From contig JAUSNO010000017.1 of NCBI GenBank assembly GCA_030645915.1, positions 124,001-188,000 on the forward strand: 64,000 nucleotides of DNA. The letters run 5' to 3'. A program made the translations under genes and the position numbers. The stretch comes from Undibacterium sp. (lineage in GTDB: Bacteria > Pseudomonadota > Gammaproteobacteria > Burkholderiales > Burkholderiaceae_D). How positions within the stretch are numbered: position 1 is the stretch's first letter; each line of letters begins with the position of its first letter. The notes beneath the pieces were generated by a model. The model was given only the letters and a program-made list of their open reading frames with translations. It searched no databases and was not told the origin of the DNA. Shown piece by piece: positions 17,838 to 26,695 of the stretch.

Positions 17838-18170
17838 TTAGGTGACACGACCAAGATAGAAATAGGATGACGTCACAGCAACCAGAATTGGTACAACAAG
17901 AACTAAAACTGGCGCCAAACCTTCGTTAAGTGTAGAGGAGGTCCACGGAAATGGAAGTGCTGCGAGGAGCACAATGCTCACAGCAGAAGCCAAGAGAATT
18001 GCCCAACCACAGAATTGATTAGCACGGTACCAGATGCCGGTGTCAGCTAGCGTGCGAGCTGTCCGAAACCCGTAGATTCGGTTCGGGGGAACCCACTTGA
18101 AAATAAGTGGCAGAGCGACAAGTGCCAGGACGGACGACGTAATTAGTAGTTGCAGAGTTAGAGAAGTCAT
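17838..18170 (-). CDS. SdpI-family membrane protein
   Basis: Small inner-membrane protein of 110 residues with three hydrophobic helices. The signature PPNRIYGFRTARTLADTGIWYRANQFCGW between helices 1 and 2 is diagnostic of the SdpI/YhfL family (named after the immunity protein for the Bacillus SdpC toxin). No toxin gene is adjacent, so an immunity role is not supported here. The ATG at 18170 was chosen; a TTG just upstream is less likely. AGGATAGATTG precedes the start. It stands alone between the repeat region and the RHH gene. Confidence 0.8.
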   Translation of the reverse strand: MTSLTLQLLITSSVLALVALPLIFKWVPPNRIYGFRTARTLADTGIWYRANQFCGWAILLASAVSIVLLAALPFPWTSSTLNEGLAPVLVLVVPILVAVTSSYFYLGRVT

Positions 18171-18267
18171 CAATCTATCCTTGAATATTTAACAAAATTG
18201 AGGCACCCGCATTTGGTTTGGTCAACTGCAACATAACTGTATGATTCATTTTAGCCCAAATGACAGC

Positions 18268-18453
18268 TTATTCTTTACTGTCAGGATCAGCCGCCTCCGG
18301 CAGCTTGCGGCCGCGCTGCTGCAAGGCCTGGCGCAGCAGATATTCGACTTGCGCATTGGCGCTGCGCAGTTCCTGCGCCGCCATGCGCTCTATCTCGGCC
18401 CACAGGACGGGATCGATACGCAGGGGGAAGGATTTTTTACCCGGGCTAGCCAT
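18268..18453 (-). CDS. Ribbon-helix-helix (Arc-like) DNA-binding protein
   Basis: Sixty-one residues with the RHH pattern: a beta strand [12 protein letters not shown], then helix [13 protein letters not shown] and helix [16 protein letters not shown], followed by a short polar tail. Such proteins dimerise and bind short palindromic operators. It starts 30 nt after the stop of the SPFH gene on the same strand, with no promoter visible between, so the two form an operon. It is a candidate autoregulator of that operon, whose promoter contains a 12-bp perfect palindrome. A toxin-antitoxin role is possible but no toxin-like partner is present. Confidence 0.75.
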   Translation of the reverse strand: MASPGKKSFPLRIDPVLWAEIERMAAQELRSANAQVEYLLRQALQQRGRKLPEAADPDSKE

Positions 18454-18483
18454 TGCTCTGTAATCGTAAAAGATAGAAAGGCA

Positions 18484-19410
18484 TCAATTGTAAAGCGTAC
18501 CGGTATTGATGATGGGCTGCGTCTCCTTGTCGGAGCACAAGACCACCAGCAGATTGCTGACCATGGCCGCCTTGCGCTCATCATCGAGATGCACGATGTT
18601 GCGCTCGGATAAACCTTGCAGGGCTTCCTCCACCATCGTGACCGCACCGTGCACGATTTTTTTACGCGCGCTGATGATCGCTTCGGCCTGCTGGCGGCGC
18701 AACATGACCTGGGCGATTTCTTGTGCATACGCGAGATGGGTCAGCTTGGCGTCTTCCACATCAATACCGGCGGCGGCAAATCGGCTATGTAATTCCACCC
18801 GCATGGCGTTCGCCACTACGTCCATCCCGGCGCGCAGCGTGGTCTCGCCTTCGTGCAGGTCTTCACCATCGTCGTAGGCATATTGCGATGCCAGATGACG
18901 CAGCGCCGCTTCGGCCTGAACGTTGACGAAACGCTCGAAATCATCGACGTTATAGATCGCCAGCGCGGTTTCTTCCACGCGCCAGACGATGGCGGCACCG
19001 ATCTCGACCGGATTGCCGCGCTTGTCATTGACTTTCAGCGGTGGCGTGTTCAGGGTGCGGGCGCGCAGGCTGAGTTTGCGCTTGCTGAAGAAGGGGTTAG
19101 CCCAGCGCAGGCCTTCGCTGCGGTCGGTGCCCTTGTATTGGCCGAATAACGACAGCAAAGCCGCTTCGTTCGGTTGTAGCATATACAAACCGGATAACGT
19201 AAAAACACCGAGTACCATCATCCCCACCCGCAGCAGTACGGCGGTAAATGGCGCTTCACCAATGCTCGCGGCAAACAGCGTGACCAGCAAGTAGATGCCG
19301 CCGATGATCAGGGCCACGCCTATCGCTATCATCAGATAACCGTCCATCGAGGTGCGTATACGCTCTTGTATCAGCTTTCTGACAGGGCTTTGTTTATTCG
19401 CTGCGTTCAT
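18484..19410 (-). CDS. SPFH/band 7 domain membrane protein
   Basis: Stomatin/prohibitin-type scaffold protein of 308 residues. Two hydrophobic helices lie near the N-terminus (about residues 27-47 and 57-77). The SPFH domain follows (LQPNEAALLSLFGQYKGT, NPFFSKRKLSLRARTLN, AAIVWRVEETALAIYNVDD) and then an Ala/Glu-rich helical region (AYAQEIAQVMLRRQQAEAII). These proteins organise membrane microdomains or control membrane proteases. The ATG at 19410 is preceded by ACAGGAGATGA; an ATG 12 codons upstream has no ribosome site and lies within the promoter leader. It is followed by an RHH protein gene. Confidence 0.88.
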   Translation of the reverse strand: MNAANKQSPVRKLIQERIRTSMDGYLMIAIGVALIIGGIYLLVTLFAASIGEAPFTAVLLRVGMMVLGVFTLSGLYMLQPNEAALLSLFGQYKGTDRSEGLRWANPFFSKRKLSLRARTLNTPPLKVNDKRGNPVEIGAAIVWRVEETALAIYNVDDFERFVNVQAEAALRHLASQYAYDDGEDLHEGETTLRAGMDVVANAMRVELHSRFAAAGIDVEDAKLTHLAYAQEIAQVMLRRQQAEAIISARKKIVHGAVTMVEEALQGLSERNIVHLDDERKAAMVSNLLVVLCSDKETQPIINTGTLYN

Positions 19411-19456
19411 TTCATCTCCTGTGAATTGATTCTTTGGCTTGATCATGTGAAATCAA

Positions 19457-19494
19457 AGTGATATCACTATAGGATCACTTTTGGGCTTTGTCAA
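19457..19494 (-). promoter_or_regulatory. Strong sigma-70 promoter with overlapping palindromic operator, SPFH-RHH operon
   Basis: Read on the minus strand: -35 TTGACA (19489-19494), 17-bp spacer, -10 TATAGT (19466-19471). The perfect palindrome AGTGATATCACT (19457-19468) overlaps the -10, and further GTGAT and ATTTCAC half-sites flank it. A repressor at this palindrome would block polymerase directly. The RHH protein encoded in the operon is the obvious candidate, but this is untested. Confidence 0.7.
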
Positions 19495-19627
19495 GCAGGT
19501 TCCATTTCGCTTCCCGGTACCAAAAAACGGTTAATTATTTTTCCAGCGAACATCAATTGATCCGCAACATCACGCCATCGGTTAAGATGCCAGACGATAA
19601 AAAAAGCACTAATGCACTAATACGCAA

Positions 19628-21028
19628 ATGAAAACCAAAATCAGCACTGAAGCTGCCGCGCTCTGGCAACTGGCCTGGCCCGTACTGATCGGGCAACTGG
19701 CTACCGTCGGCATGTCGGTGGCGGACGTCGCCATGACGGGCCACCTCAGCGCCGAAGATCTGGCCGCTGTCGCACTGGGCACTTCACTGTGGGCCATCGT
19801 GCTGGTGACAGTGATGGGCATCATGATTGCCATCAATGCAGTGGTCGCGCATGAAGTCGGCGCCAGCGCGTTTGAGCGCATCCCGCACATCATGCGGCAA
19901 TCGATGTGGATGGCGTTTGGGGTTGGCTTGCTGGCCTGCCTGACGCTCAATCTCTCCACGCTGGTATTTGACTATCTGCAGCTGGAAGCCGGCGTGCATG
20001 CCAAGGCCGCGCAATTCGTCCATGTAATCAGCATCGGCATGCCCGCCTTTGCGATGTACCGCGCGCTCTACAGTTACACCACCAGCCTGAATCAGACCAA
20101 GCCCATCATGGTGATTGCGCTGGGTGGCCTGGTGTTTAACATTATCGTCAACTGGTTGCTGATTTATGGCCACTGGGGCTTCCCTCAGCTCGGCGCGACC
20201 GGTTGCGCGGTAGCGACTGGCCTGGGTTTATGGCTGATGCTGGGCGCCATGGCATGGTGGATACACCGCGCACCGGCCTACCACCAGACTTTCCCCTTCA
20301 CGCACCGTGAAGCACCACACTGGCCCGAAATACGCAAGATGCTGCGCATCGGCCTACCTATCGGCGTGACTTACTTTGCCGAAGTGTCGGCCTTCTGCGC
20401 GGTCGGTTTACTGGTGGCGCGTTTTGGCAACGTGCCTATCTCTGCCAATCAGATCGCACTGAATTTTTCGTCGCTGGTATTCATGGTGCCATTAAGCCTG
20501 GGCATTGCCCTGACCACCCGGGTCGGGCAAACCCTGGGCGAAGGTGACTTTGTCAAAGCGCGTTTTGTATCGTGGGTGGGGGTAGGCCTGTCGCTGGCTT
20601 TCGCGGTGCTGTCGGCGGCATTCATTGCGCTGTTCCGGCATCAGATTGCGGCCGCTTACACTTCCGACCAGGCGGTGCAGGAGATGACGGCGACCTTGTT
20701 GCTGTTTGCCGCCATTTTTCAATTGTCCGACGCCACCCAGGTCGCGGCCTCATGCGCCATACGCGGCTACAAGGTCACCCGCACGCCGATGCTGATTCAT
20801 CTGATGGCATTTTATGGCGTTGCCTTGCCGGTCGGCTGCGCATTGGGCCTGGGCATGGTGCCCGACTCGATGAGCTGGCTACCGCAACAACCCATGGAAG
20901 CGGCCGGATTCTGGATCGGCCTGGTCCTCGGCTTGACGGTCGCCGCCTTGCTGCTGGTGGTATTTTTACAGCGCCTTTCAGCAAGTAGGATCAATTTCGC
21001 TGCTGATTCCGGTAAAATAGCGGGCTAA
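19628..21028 (+). CDS. MATE-family efflux transporter (NorM-like)
   Basis: Inner-membrane multidrug and toxin extrusion antiporter driven by H+ or Na+. The 466-residue protein has about 12 helices in two halves, starting LWQLAWPVLIGQLATVGMSVADVAMTGHL. That segment contains the N-lobe Asp typical of NorM. GLPIGVTYFAEVSAFCAVGLLVARFG marks the start of the second half. It lies between the SPFH operon (divergent) and ychF. The ribosome site before the ATG at 19628 is weak. Substrates cannot be predicted. Confidence 0.9.
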   Translation: MKTKISTEAAALWQLAWPVLIGQLATVGMSVADVAMTGHLSAEDLAAVALGTSLWAIVLVTVMGIMIAINAVVAHEVGASAFERIPHIMRQSMWMAFGVGLLACLTLNLSTLVFDYLQLEAGVHAKAAQFVHVISIGMPAFAMYRALYSYTTSLNQTKPIMVIALGGLVFNIIVNWLLIYGHWGFPQLGATGCAVATGLGLWLMLGAMAWWIHRAPAYHQTFPFTHREAPHWPEIRKMLRIGLPIGVTYFAEVSAFCAVGLLVARFGNVPISANQIALNFSSLVFMVPLSLGIALTTRVGQTLGEGDFVKARFVSWVGVGLSLAFAVLSAAFIALFRHQIAAAYTSDQAVQEMTATLLLFAAIFQLSDATQVAASCAIRGYKVTRTPMLIHLMAFYGVALPVGCALGLGMVPDSMSWLPQQPMEAAGFWIGLVLGLTVAALLLVVFLQRLSASRINFAADSGKIAG

Positions 21029-21095
21029 TCAAGGTACTTAGAGCTTGTTCATCTCAGTTTCCTACTCATTTCAAACCATTTAAGCAAAGATCACC

Positions 21096-22187
21096 ATGAG
21101 TCTCCAATGCGGCATCGTCGGCCTGCCTAACGTCGGCAAATCTACCCTTTTCAACGCCCTGACTAAAGCAGGCATCCCGGCTGAGAACTATCCGTTCTGC
21201 ACGATAGAACCGAATGTCGGCGTGGTGGAAGTACCCGATCCGCGCCTGGCGCAACTCTCTGCCATCGTCAAGCCTGAGCGCATCCAGAACGCCATCGTCG
21301 AGTTCGTCGACATCGCCGGTCTGGTTGCCGGTGCCTCCAAAGGCGAAGGCCTGGGCAACCAGTTCCTCGCGCACATCCGCGAGACCGACGCCATCGTCAA
21401 CGTGGTGCGCTGTTTTGAAGACGACAATGTGATTCACGTGGCAGGCAAGGTCAGCCCGCTGGACGACATCGAAGTCATCCAGACCGAGCTGGCACTGGCC
21501 GACATGGGCACGGTAGAAAAAGCCATCCACCGCGAGAACAAGAAAGCCCGTTCCGGCGACAAAGATGCGGCCAAGCTGGTCGCCATTTTAGAGCGCATCA
21601 TGCCGGCGCTGAACGAAGCCACGCCGGTACGTGCGCTGGGTCTGGATGCAGAAGAGATGCTGCTGATCAAGCCACTCTGCCTGATCACTGCTAAGCCAGC
21701 CATGTATGTGGCTAATGTCTCTGATACCGGCTTCACCGACAATCCCTTGCTCGATCAGCTGACCGCCTACGCCGCATCACAAAACGCCCCCATCGTCGCG
21801 ATCTGCGCTTCTATCGAATCCGAGATCGCCGACCTGGAAGACGCCGACAAGGCTGAATTTCTGGCCGACATGGGCATGCAGGAACCTGGCCTGGATCGCC
21901 TGATCCGCGCCGCCTACAAACTGCTCGGCTTGCAAACCTACTTCACCGCCGGCGTCAAGGAAGTGCGCGCCTGGACCATCCACGTCGGCGACACCGGGCC
22001 GCAAGCGGCAGGCGTGATCCACACTGATTTTGAACGCGGCTTCATCCGCGCCCAGACCATCGCCTTTGACGACTTCATCCAGTTCAAGGGTGAAGCCGGC
22101 GCCAAAGAAGCGGGCAAGATGCGCGCCGAGGGTAAGGAATATGTAGTCAAAGACGGCGACGTCCTTAACTTCCTGTTTAATGTTTAA
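21096..22187 (+). CDS. ychF: Redox-regulated ATPase YchF (Obg-like)
   Basis: Ribosome-associated Obg-family NTPase that prefers ATP, implicated in translation and oxidative stress response. The 363-residue product has the G1 loop [14 protein letters not shown], switch and G3 [17 protein letters not shown], and a C-terminal TGS domain ([30 protein letters not shown]). Length and ends match the family. Its stop codon is the first unit of a 7-bp tandem repeat, and a strong terminator follows. In many relatives ychF directly follows pth. Confidence 0.97.
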   Translation: MSLQCGIVGLPNVGKSTLFNALTKAGIPAENYPFCTIEPNVGVVEVPDPRLAQLSAIVKPERIQNAIVEFVDIAGLVAGASKGEGLGNQFLAHIRETDAIVNVVRCFEDDNVIHVAGKVSPLDDIEVIQTELALADMGTVEKAIHRENKKARSGDKDAAKLVAILERIMPALNEATPVRALGLDAEEMLLIKPLCLITAKPAMYVANVSDTGFTDNPLLDQLTAYAASQNAPIVAICASIESEIADLEDADKAEFLADMGMQEPGLDRLIRAAYKLLGLQTYFTAGVKEVRAWTIHVGDTGPQAAGVIHTDFERGFIRAQTIAFDDFIQFKGEAGAKEAGKMRAEGKEYVVKDGDVLNFLFNV

Positions 22188-22219
22188 GATCTAAGATCTA
22201 AGATCTAAGCTCTAAGGTC
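22185..22219. repeat. TAAGATC 7-bp tandem repeat at the ychF stop codon
   Basis: Three exact TAAGATC units and two variants (TAAGCTC, TAAGGTC) run head to tail. The first TAA is the stop codon of ychF, so gain or loss of units leaves the protein unchanged. Confidence 0.9.
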
Positions 22220-22251
22220 TGATTAGACCAAGACGCCAGAACTCGGCAAAC

Positions 22252-22283
22252 AAAAAAGGCTCCGTCATCCGGAGCCTTTTTTT
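22252..22283 (+). terminator. Rho-independent terminator of ychF
   Basis: Stem AGGCTCCG / CGGAGCCT with a five-base loop, an A-run before and seven Ts after. It can also act on the minus strand. Confidence 0.93.
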
Positions 22284-22342
22284 GTTTTACGCATCATAAC
22301 CTCTGTTGATGATCAAAAAATTGCAACCAGGGCATGCCCTGA

Positions 22343-22402
22343 CACGCACTGTTCATGGGGGTTTCCAGCCACATGCCTGAAAACCCGCATGGATAGTGCG
22401 TG
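22343..22402. repeat. Dispersed palindromic element, copy 4
   Basis: Arms CACGCACTGTTCATG (22343-22357) and CATGGATAGTGCGTG (22388-22402) pair with few mismatches. It lies between the convergent ychF and GNAT genes. Confidence 0.7.
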
Positions 22403-22451
22403 CTGGCGGCATGATTTGATTCCAGGTTTAACTGCTGGCTCAGGAATTAGT

Positions 22452-22961
22452 CTACATAAGCTTCAGAACCATGCCCTGTGACAGCGCGGCGCTGCCCGCG
22501 CGGATCGGCTCTTTGGCACCACAGTCCGCGAACCCGGCACGCTGATACAGCCTGGCGGCAGGCGTATCACCGACCGCAACACCCAACCCGACACGGTGCG
22601 CGCCAGATTGCCTTGCCCACTGTAGAGCTGCCTGCAGCAACGCATCACCGACGCCACGGCCGCGCGCTTCCGGTGCGACCCACATTTGGAATAAGTTAAC
22701 GGTGCGGGGATCGCTGGCATCAGCCTTGGCCCAGACTACACCGCACGCTGCACCATCCATCTCAGCGAGCAGGACACAATCATGACCCGAAGCGACGGCA
22801 TTGCGCAGGCGCTCAGCCCAGACTGCGTCAGGCCGCTGCGACTCCAGATCCAGCGTGCTACCGAAAGCCATGGGCGAATCCTCAAGCGAGCGCAACCGCA
22901 ACGCCTTGTAGATGGGCCACTCATCAAGCTTGAAATTACGAACGAGGGTCTGCTTTGTCAT
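22452..22961 (-). CDS. GNAT-family N-acetyltransferase
   Basis: Acetyl-CoA-dependent acyltransferase of about 169 residues from the ATG at 22961; a longer TTG-started version is less likely. Motif A is clear: FQMWVAPEARGRGVGDALLQAALQWARQSGA, containing the pyrophosphate-binding RGRGVGDA. It is followed by the motif B region GVAVGDTPAARLYQRAGF. No neighbours suggest a substrate; amino-group acetylation of a small molecule or protein is all that can be said. Confidence 0.85.
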   Translation of the reverse strand: MTKQTLVRNFKLDEWPIYKALRLRSLEDSPMAFGSTLDLESQRPDAVWAERLRNAVASGHDCVLLAEMDGAACGVVWAKADASDPRTVNLFQMWVAPEARGRGVGDALLQAALQWARQSGAHRVGLGVAVGDTPAARLYQRAGFADCGAKEPIRAGSAALSQGMVLKLM

Positions 22962-23138
22962 ATTTTTTTGATGATTAATGCTAACCGAAACTACGCACAA
23001 CGTGCAGAAGACAAATAACGGAAGATTGAAATAAGAAGAAACAACAAAAAATCTATTTGCGCAATTTATGAGTAAAGGGACAGGTTAAGATTTTTAATGC
23101 TCATTCAAATTGCAACCACATCCATTGCAAGTCGTATT

Positions 23139-23160
23139 AAAAATGCTACGTGGCATTTTT
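23139..23160 (-). terminator. AT-rich hairpin after the 56-residue membrane protein gene
   Basis: Stem AAAAATGC / GCATTTTT with a six-base loop, ending in Ts on the minus strand 29 nt beyond the stop codon at 23189. The low GC content makes it a weak terminator. Confidence 0.45.
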
Positions 23161-23188
23161 ATACCTAATACAGCGCCACCGTAAGATT

Positions 23189-23359
23189 TTATGTACCGCA
23201 ATGCGGACATCTAATACCGTATCCGACTAGTCCTGAAGCTACCACGATGCCAAAAAAAAGAAAGTCAAAATAAATCCAGTTCGATAAAAATATTACGGTT
23301 ACACCCATCATAAAAATGGCCGTTAGCAACACAAGTAAATATTTTTGGTAAGGCGTCAT
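23189..23359 (-). CDS. Small membrane protein with C-terminal CPHCG motif (56 residues)
   Basis: Short frame starting ATG at 23359 and ending TAA at 23189. Residues about 7-25 and 30-48 are hydrophobic helices (YLLVLLTAIFMMGV..., YFDFLFFGIVVASGLVGYG). The C-terminus is IRCPHCGT, one knuckle of a zinc ribbon, too short to be complete unless the protein dimerises. The helices, charge placement and a terminator-like hairpin downstream argue for a real gene. The ribosome site is poor. It may be a truncated or stand-alone member of small zinc-ribbon membrane proteins. Confidence 0.5.
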   Translation of the reverse strand: MTPYQKYLLVLLTAIFMMGVTVIFLSNWIYFDFLFFGIVVASGLVGYGIRCPHCGT

Positions 23360-23777
23360 AGTTCTTGGCGCCTAAAGTGATTTAATTTTCATTTTGCAAA
23401 GATAACCGAGCAAGCCCAAATAGGCAATTTGTTTTAAATTTCTTGAAAGTCGCACGGATATCGTCTTTGAGCCGGGTACGATTATTATCAGTGAGGCAAA
23501 AGGCGATACCATGCGCAGCCCTTTGGATGCATCGGCTTAAATTCTCAACGAATGCCAGGCCCGACACGCAATACCCATGCGCCTTGCAGGCCAGATAGGC
23601 TGGAAAGGCGCATGGGTATTGCGTGTCAGGCTTGCCTAGTTTTTTATTTCTTCGATCGTATCGCCAGATAAACATGACTGGACCAGCCACCCGCATACTA
23701 ATGCGGTCATCACCGAGCCACGATAAAGCGGTAAGATATGCTCTTGTCATATTCGCAAACTAAAGCCCACTTCTGTC
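23360..23777. other. Gene-poor stretch between the small membrane protein and the MOSC gene
   Basis: No gene is supported here. A plus-strand frame of about 38 codons ending at 23540 (with EPGTIIISEAKGDTM) looks protein-like but has no start codon, so it may be a 3' remnant. A 122-codon minus-strand frame reads through the palindromic element and is rejected. The main feature is palindromic copy 5 at 23563-23627. Confidence 0.5.
23563..23627. repeat. Dispersed palindromic element, copy 5 (perfect 23-bp stem)
   Basis: Arms GACACGCAATACCCATGCGC... at 23563-23585 and their exact complement at 23605-23627 form a perfect 23-bp stem around a 19-bp loop. It is the best preserved copy in the window. 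The loop core CAGGCCAGATAGGCTG is shared with the copy at 46355. Confidence 0.9.
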
Positions 23778-24650
23778 ATGCCGACCATTACCGCCCTCAC
23801 CCTTTACCCGGTCAAATCTTGCGCCGGCATGGCGCTGCAAGAGGCGATGGTGACTGACGCGGGTTTGTCGCATGGCCCGGTCTGCGACAGGGAATGGATG
23901 CTGGTCGATAGCGATGGGCAATTCCTGACGCAGCGCGAGCACCCTAAGATGGCGCTAATACGGCCATCGCTAGCAGGCGGGCGGCTGGTCTTGCAAGCGC
24001 CTGGCGTCGCACCATTAACCCTGGCCTTGGAGCGGCGCGATGCTGCACAAATGCGCACCGTACAGGTGCAGGTGTGGGACGATATCTTGCAGGCTAGCGA
24101 TGAGGGCGAAAGTAGCGCGCGCTGGTGTAGTGATGTCCTCGGCGTTGCATGCCGGCTGGTGCGTTTTCACTCCGATGCCCGCCGTGTGGCCAATAACAAA
24201 TGGACCGCTGGCCGGGATGTGCCGACGCGCTTTTCCGATGGCTACCCCTTACTGTTGATCTCCGAAGCCTCGCTGGCAGATTTGAATCAGAAATTATTGG
24301 CGAACGGGCAAAGCGCCGTGCCTATGAATCGCTTTAGACCGAATATCGTGATTGACGGCATCGAGGCTTTTGAAGAAGATTATGCCGAGTCGCTGAATAC
24401 GGACCGTGGCGGAACAAAGGAAGAGATGATCTGCCTCAAGCCTATCAAGCCTTGCCCGCGTTGCCCGATGCCGGCGGTGGATCAGGTGACGGCGGAGGTT
24501 GGCGTCAATCCTGTCGATACGCTGCAAAGCTATCGCTCGAATGCCTTGATGGACGGTGCCGTGACGTTTGGCATGAATGTCATCGTCAGCCAGGGTGCAG
24601 GACAATTTTTGCATGTCGGAGATGCGCTAGAATTGCATCTGGCCTTTTGA
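23778..24650 (+). CDS. MOSC domain-containing protein (YcbX-like)
   Basis: Molybdenum-cofactor sulfurase C-terminal-type protein of 290 residues. The N-terminal MOSC_N beta barrel starts ITALTLYPVKSCAGMALQEA, and the MOSC domain follows with NRFRPNIVIDG, the conserved CPRCPMPAVDQ and the closing GVNVI-like segment. Such proteins bind molybdenum cofactor and, like YcbX, reduce N-hydroxylated compounds. E. coli YcbX has an extra C-terminal 2Fe-2S ferredoxin domain that is absent here, so an external electron donor would be needed. It stands alone on the plus strand. Confidence 0.85.
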   Translation: MPTITALTLYPVKSCAGMALQEAMVTDAGLSHGPVCDREWMLVDSDGQFLTQREHPKMALIRPSLAGGRLVLQAPGVAPLTLALERRDAAQMRTVQVQVWDDILQASDEGESSARWCSDVLGVACRLVRFHSDARRVANNKWTAGRDVPTRFSDGYPLLLISEASLADLNQKLLANGQSAVPMNRFRPNIVIDGIEAFEEDYAESLNTDRGGTKEEMICLKPIKPCPRCPMPAVDQVTAEVGVNPVDTLQSYRSNALMDGAVTFGMNVIVSQGAGQFLHVGDALELHLAF

Positions 24651-24733
24651 ATTGCTGTTGTAAAAAATTTGCTGAAGGGTTGACCGGACATGCATAGCCA
24701 ATCTACTGCACCTGCTGTTATGGACAAAACACC

Positions 24734-25879
24734 ATGAATAAAGCGTTTACCAGACCGACGCTCAGCATGACAAATGAAGAGCTGCTTAAAGAAAACTGCT
24801 TGCTGCGTGATCAGCTGCAAGATTTCCTCGAGCGCGCGCATCAGAATCAGCAGATCATGTCGCGCCACCAAAGTCTGGATCTCAAACTGATAGGCGCAAA
24901 CAGCTTTCGCGAGCTGATCATCACTATTTTCACCACCCTGCCGGAAACATCCGATCTGGATATCGTCACCTTGAGTTTGATCGATCATAAAAGCAGTTTG
25001 CGTGAAGTGCTCATCGATTTAAAACTGGATCTGAATGAATTTCCCCATCTGGTATTTGTCTCCAATGTGCAAGAGCTGGGGGCACTGGAAAGAGGCTTAA
25101 GCAAACCTCTGCTCGGGGCCTACAAAGAGCATGCACACGCCTCTTTCTTCGCTACCTGCGCAAAAAAACCGGGCAGCATGGCAATTATCCCGCTGATCAG
25201 GCACAACAAGCTGATCGGCTGTTTAAATCTGGGCAGTGCCGATCCGATGCGGTTTAACCCGAGCATGGCGACAGATTTCATCGAGAATCTGGCATCGATC
25301 ATCGCCATTTGCCTGGAAAACGTCATCAATAGCGAACGCCTGACTTACATAGGCTTGACCGATGCGCTGACCAATGTCAGCAACCGTCGCTTTGTTGAGC
25401 AACGCATGCTGGAAGAAATCAGCCGCGCCAGACGTCAGCAATACAGCATCACCTGCATGTACATGGATATCGATTTTTTCAAAAAAATCAATGACCAATA
25501 TGGGCACCAGAGCGGCGATGATGTGTTGCGCGAGGTGGCAAGCCGGATCAAGGCGGAACTACGCCTGAGCGATACCTTGGGACGTTTTGGCGGCGAGGAA
25601 TTTGTCGTCATTCTGGTCAATGCCAATTTGCATGAGGCATTTCAGGTAGCGGAACGGATACGCATCAGTATCGCGAGCAAAACTTTTCTGCTCAGCATGG
25701 CAGGCGCCTGTGATACCAGCATTTCAATTGGGCTCTCGACACTCAACGAGGCCAATAATCAGGGCGATATCAGCACCGCAGCGCACGAGTTGTTGTGGCG
25801 TGCCGATCGCGCCTTGTATGATGCAAAGGAACAGGGAAGAAATCGCGTTTGTCATTCTGAAGAACGCGCGCCGACTTAA
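24734..25879 (+). CDS. GAF-GGDEF diguanylate cyclase
   Basis: Predicted to make cyclic di-GMP. Residues about 15-45 form a coiled coil (NEELLKENCLLRDQLQDFLERAH). A GAF/DUF484-like sensor follows to about residue 205 (AIIPLIRHNKLIGCLNLGS). The GGDEF domain starts at DALTNVSNRRF and has an intact active site GGEEF in RFGGEEFVVIL. No transmembrane segment is seen. An I-site RxxD five residues before GGEEF is not evident, so product inhibition may be weak. It is convergent with the ferredoxin gene. Confidence 0.92.
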   Translation: MNKAFTRPTLSMTNEELLKENCLLRDQLQDFLERAHQNQQIMSRHQSLDLKLIGANSFRELIITIFTTLPETSDLDIVTLSLIDHKSSLREVLIDLKLDLNEFPHLVFVSNVQELGALERGLSKPLLGAYKEHAHASFFATCAKKPGSMAIIPLIRHNKLIGCLNLGSADPMRFNPSMATDFIENLASIIAICLENVINSERLTYIGLTDALTNVSNRRFVEQRMLEEISRARRQQYSITCMYMDIDFFKKINDQYGHQSGDDVLREVASRIKAELRLSDTLGRFGGEEFVVILVNANLHEAFQVAERIRISIASKTFLLSMAGACDTSISIGLSTLNEANNQGDISTAAHELLWRADRALYDAKEQGRNRVCHSEERAPT

Positions 25880-25885
25880 GCTGCG

Positions 25886-26152
<267 letters not shown>

Positions 26153-26641
26153 TTATTCGTCTAGTGCAGCTACTTTTTGCTTGAGCCATTTATCCACTGA
26201 AGGAAAAACGAATTTAGAGACATCGCCGCCAAACATGGCGATCTCACGCACGATGGTGCCTGAGATGAATTGGTATTGATCAGAAGGTGTCAGGAACAAG
26301 GTTTCGACATCCGGCAATAGATAACGGTTCATCCCCGCCATCTGGAATTCATATTCGAAATCTGAAACCGCACGCAAACCACGCACAATCACGCGTGCAT
26401 CATTTTTGCGCACAAAATCCTTGAGCAATCCGGAGAAGCTCTCCACCCGCACATTCGGATAATGGCCAAGCACTTCATTGGCGATCGTCAGACGTTCGTC
26501 CAGGGAAAAGAAAGGCTTTTTATTCTTGCTATCGGCCACGCCAACCACCAGCGTATCAAAAAGGCCGGACGCACGACGCACCAAGTCTTCATGACCACGA
26601 GTCAGTGGATCAAATGTTCCCGGATAAACGGCTGTGACCAT
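26153..26641 (-). CDS. coaD: Phosphopantetheine adenylyltransferase
   Basis: Fourth step of coenzyme A synthesis: adenylates 4'-phosphopantetheine with ATP. The 162-residue protein is full length. It has the N-terminal nucleotide motif [19 protein letters not shown] (T/HxGH), [21 protein letters not shown], and the ISGTIVRE segment with the ISSTxVR-type signature. It lies between rsmD and the ferredoxin gene on the same strand. rsmD-coaD pairing is common in bacteria. Confidence 0.97.
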   Translation of the reverse strand: MVTAVYPGTFDPLTRGHEDLVRRASGLFDTLVVGVADSKNKKPFFSLDERLTIANEVLGHYPNVRVESFSGLLKDFVRKNDARVIVRGLRAVSDFEYEFQMAGMNRYLLPDVETLFLTPSDQYQFISGTIVREIAMFGGDVSKFVFPSVDKWLKQKVAALDE

Positions 26642-26695
26642 CTTTGCTCCCTTTTTTACTTACCAAATATGGATATGCACCAAATCGAACGGGCA

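Noticed and set aside
17838-18170. SdpI-like gene as toxin immunity module
   Set aside because: No SdpC-like toxin or export genes are adjacent, and the family name alone does not support immunity.
23382-23750. 122-codon minus-strand frame
   Set aside because: It passes through both arms of a palindromic element and lacks a ribosome site or any recognisable domain.
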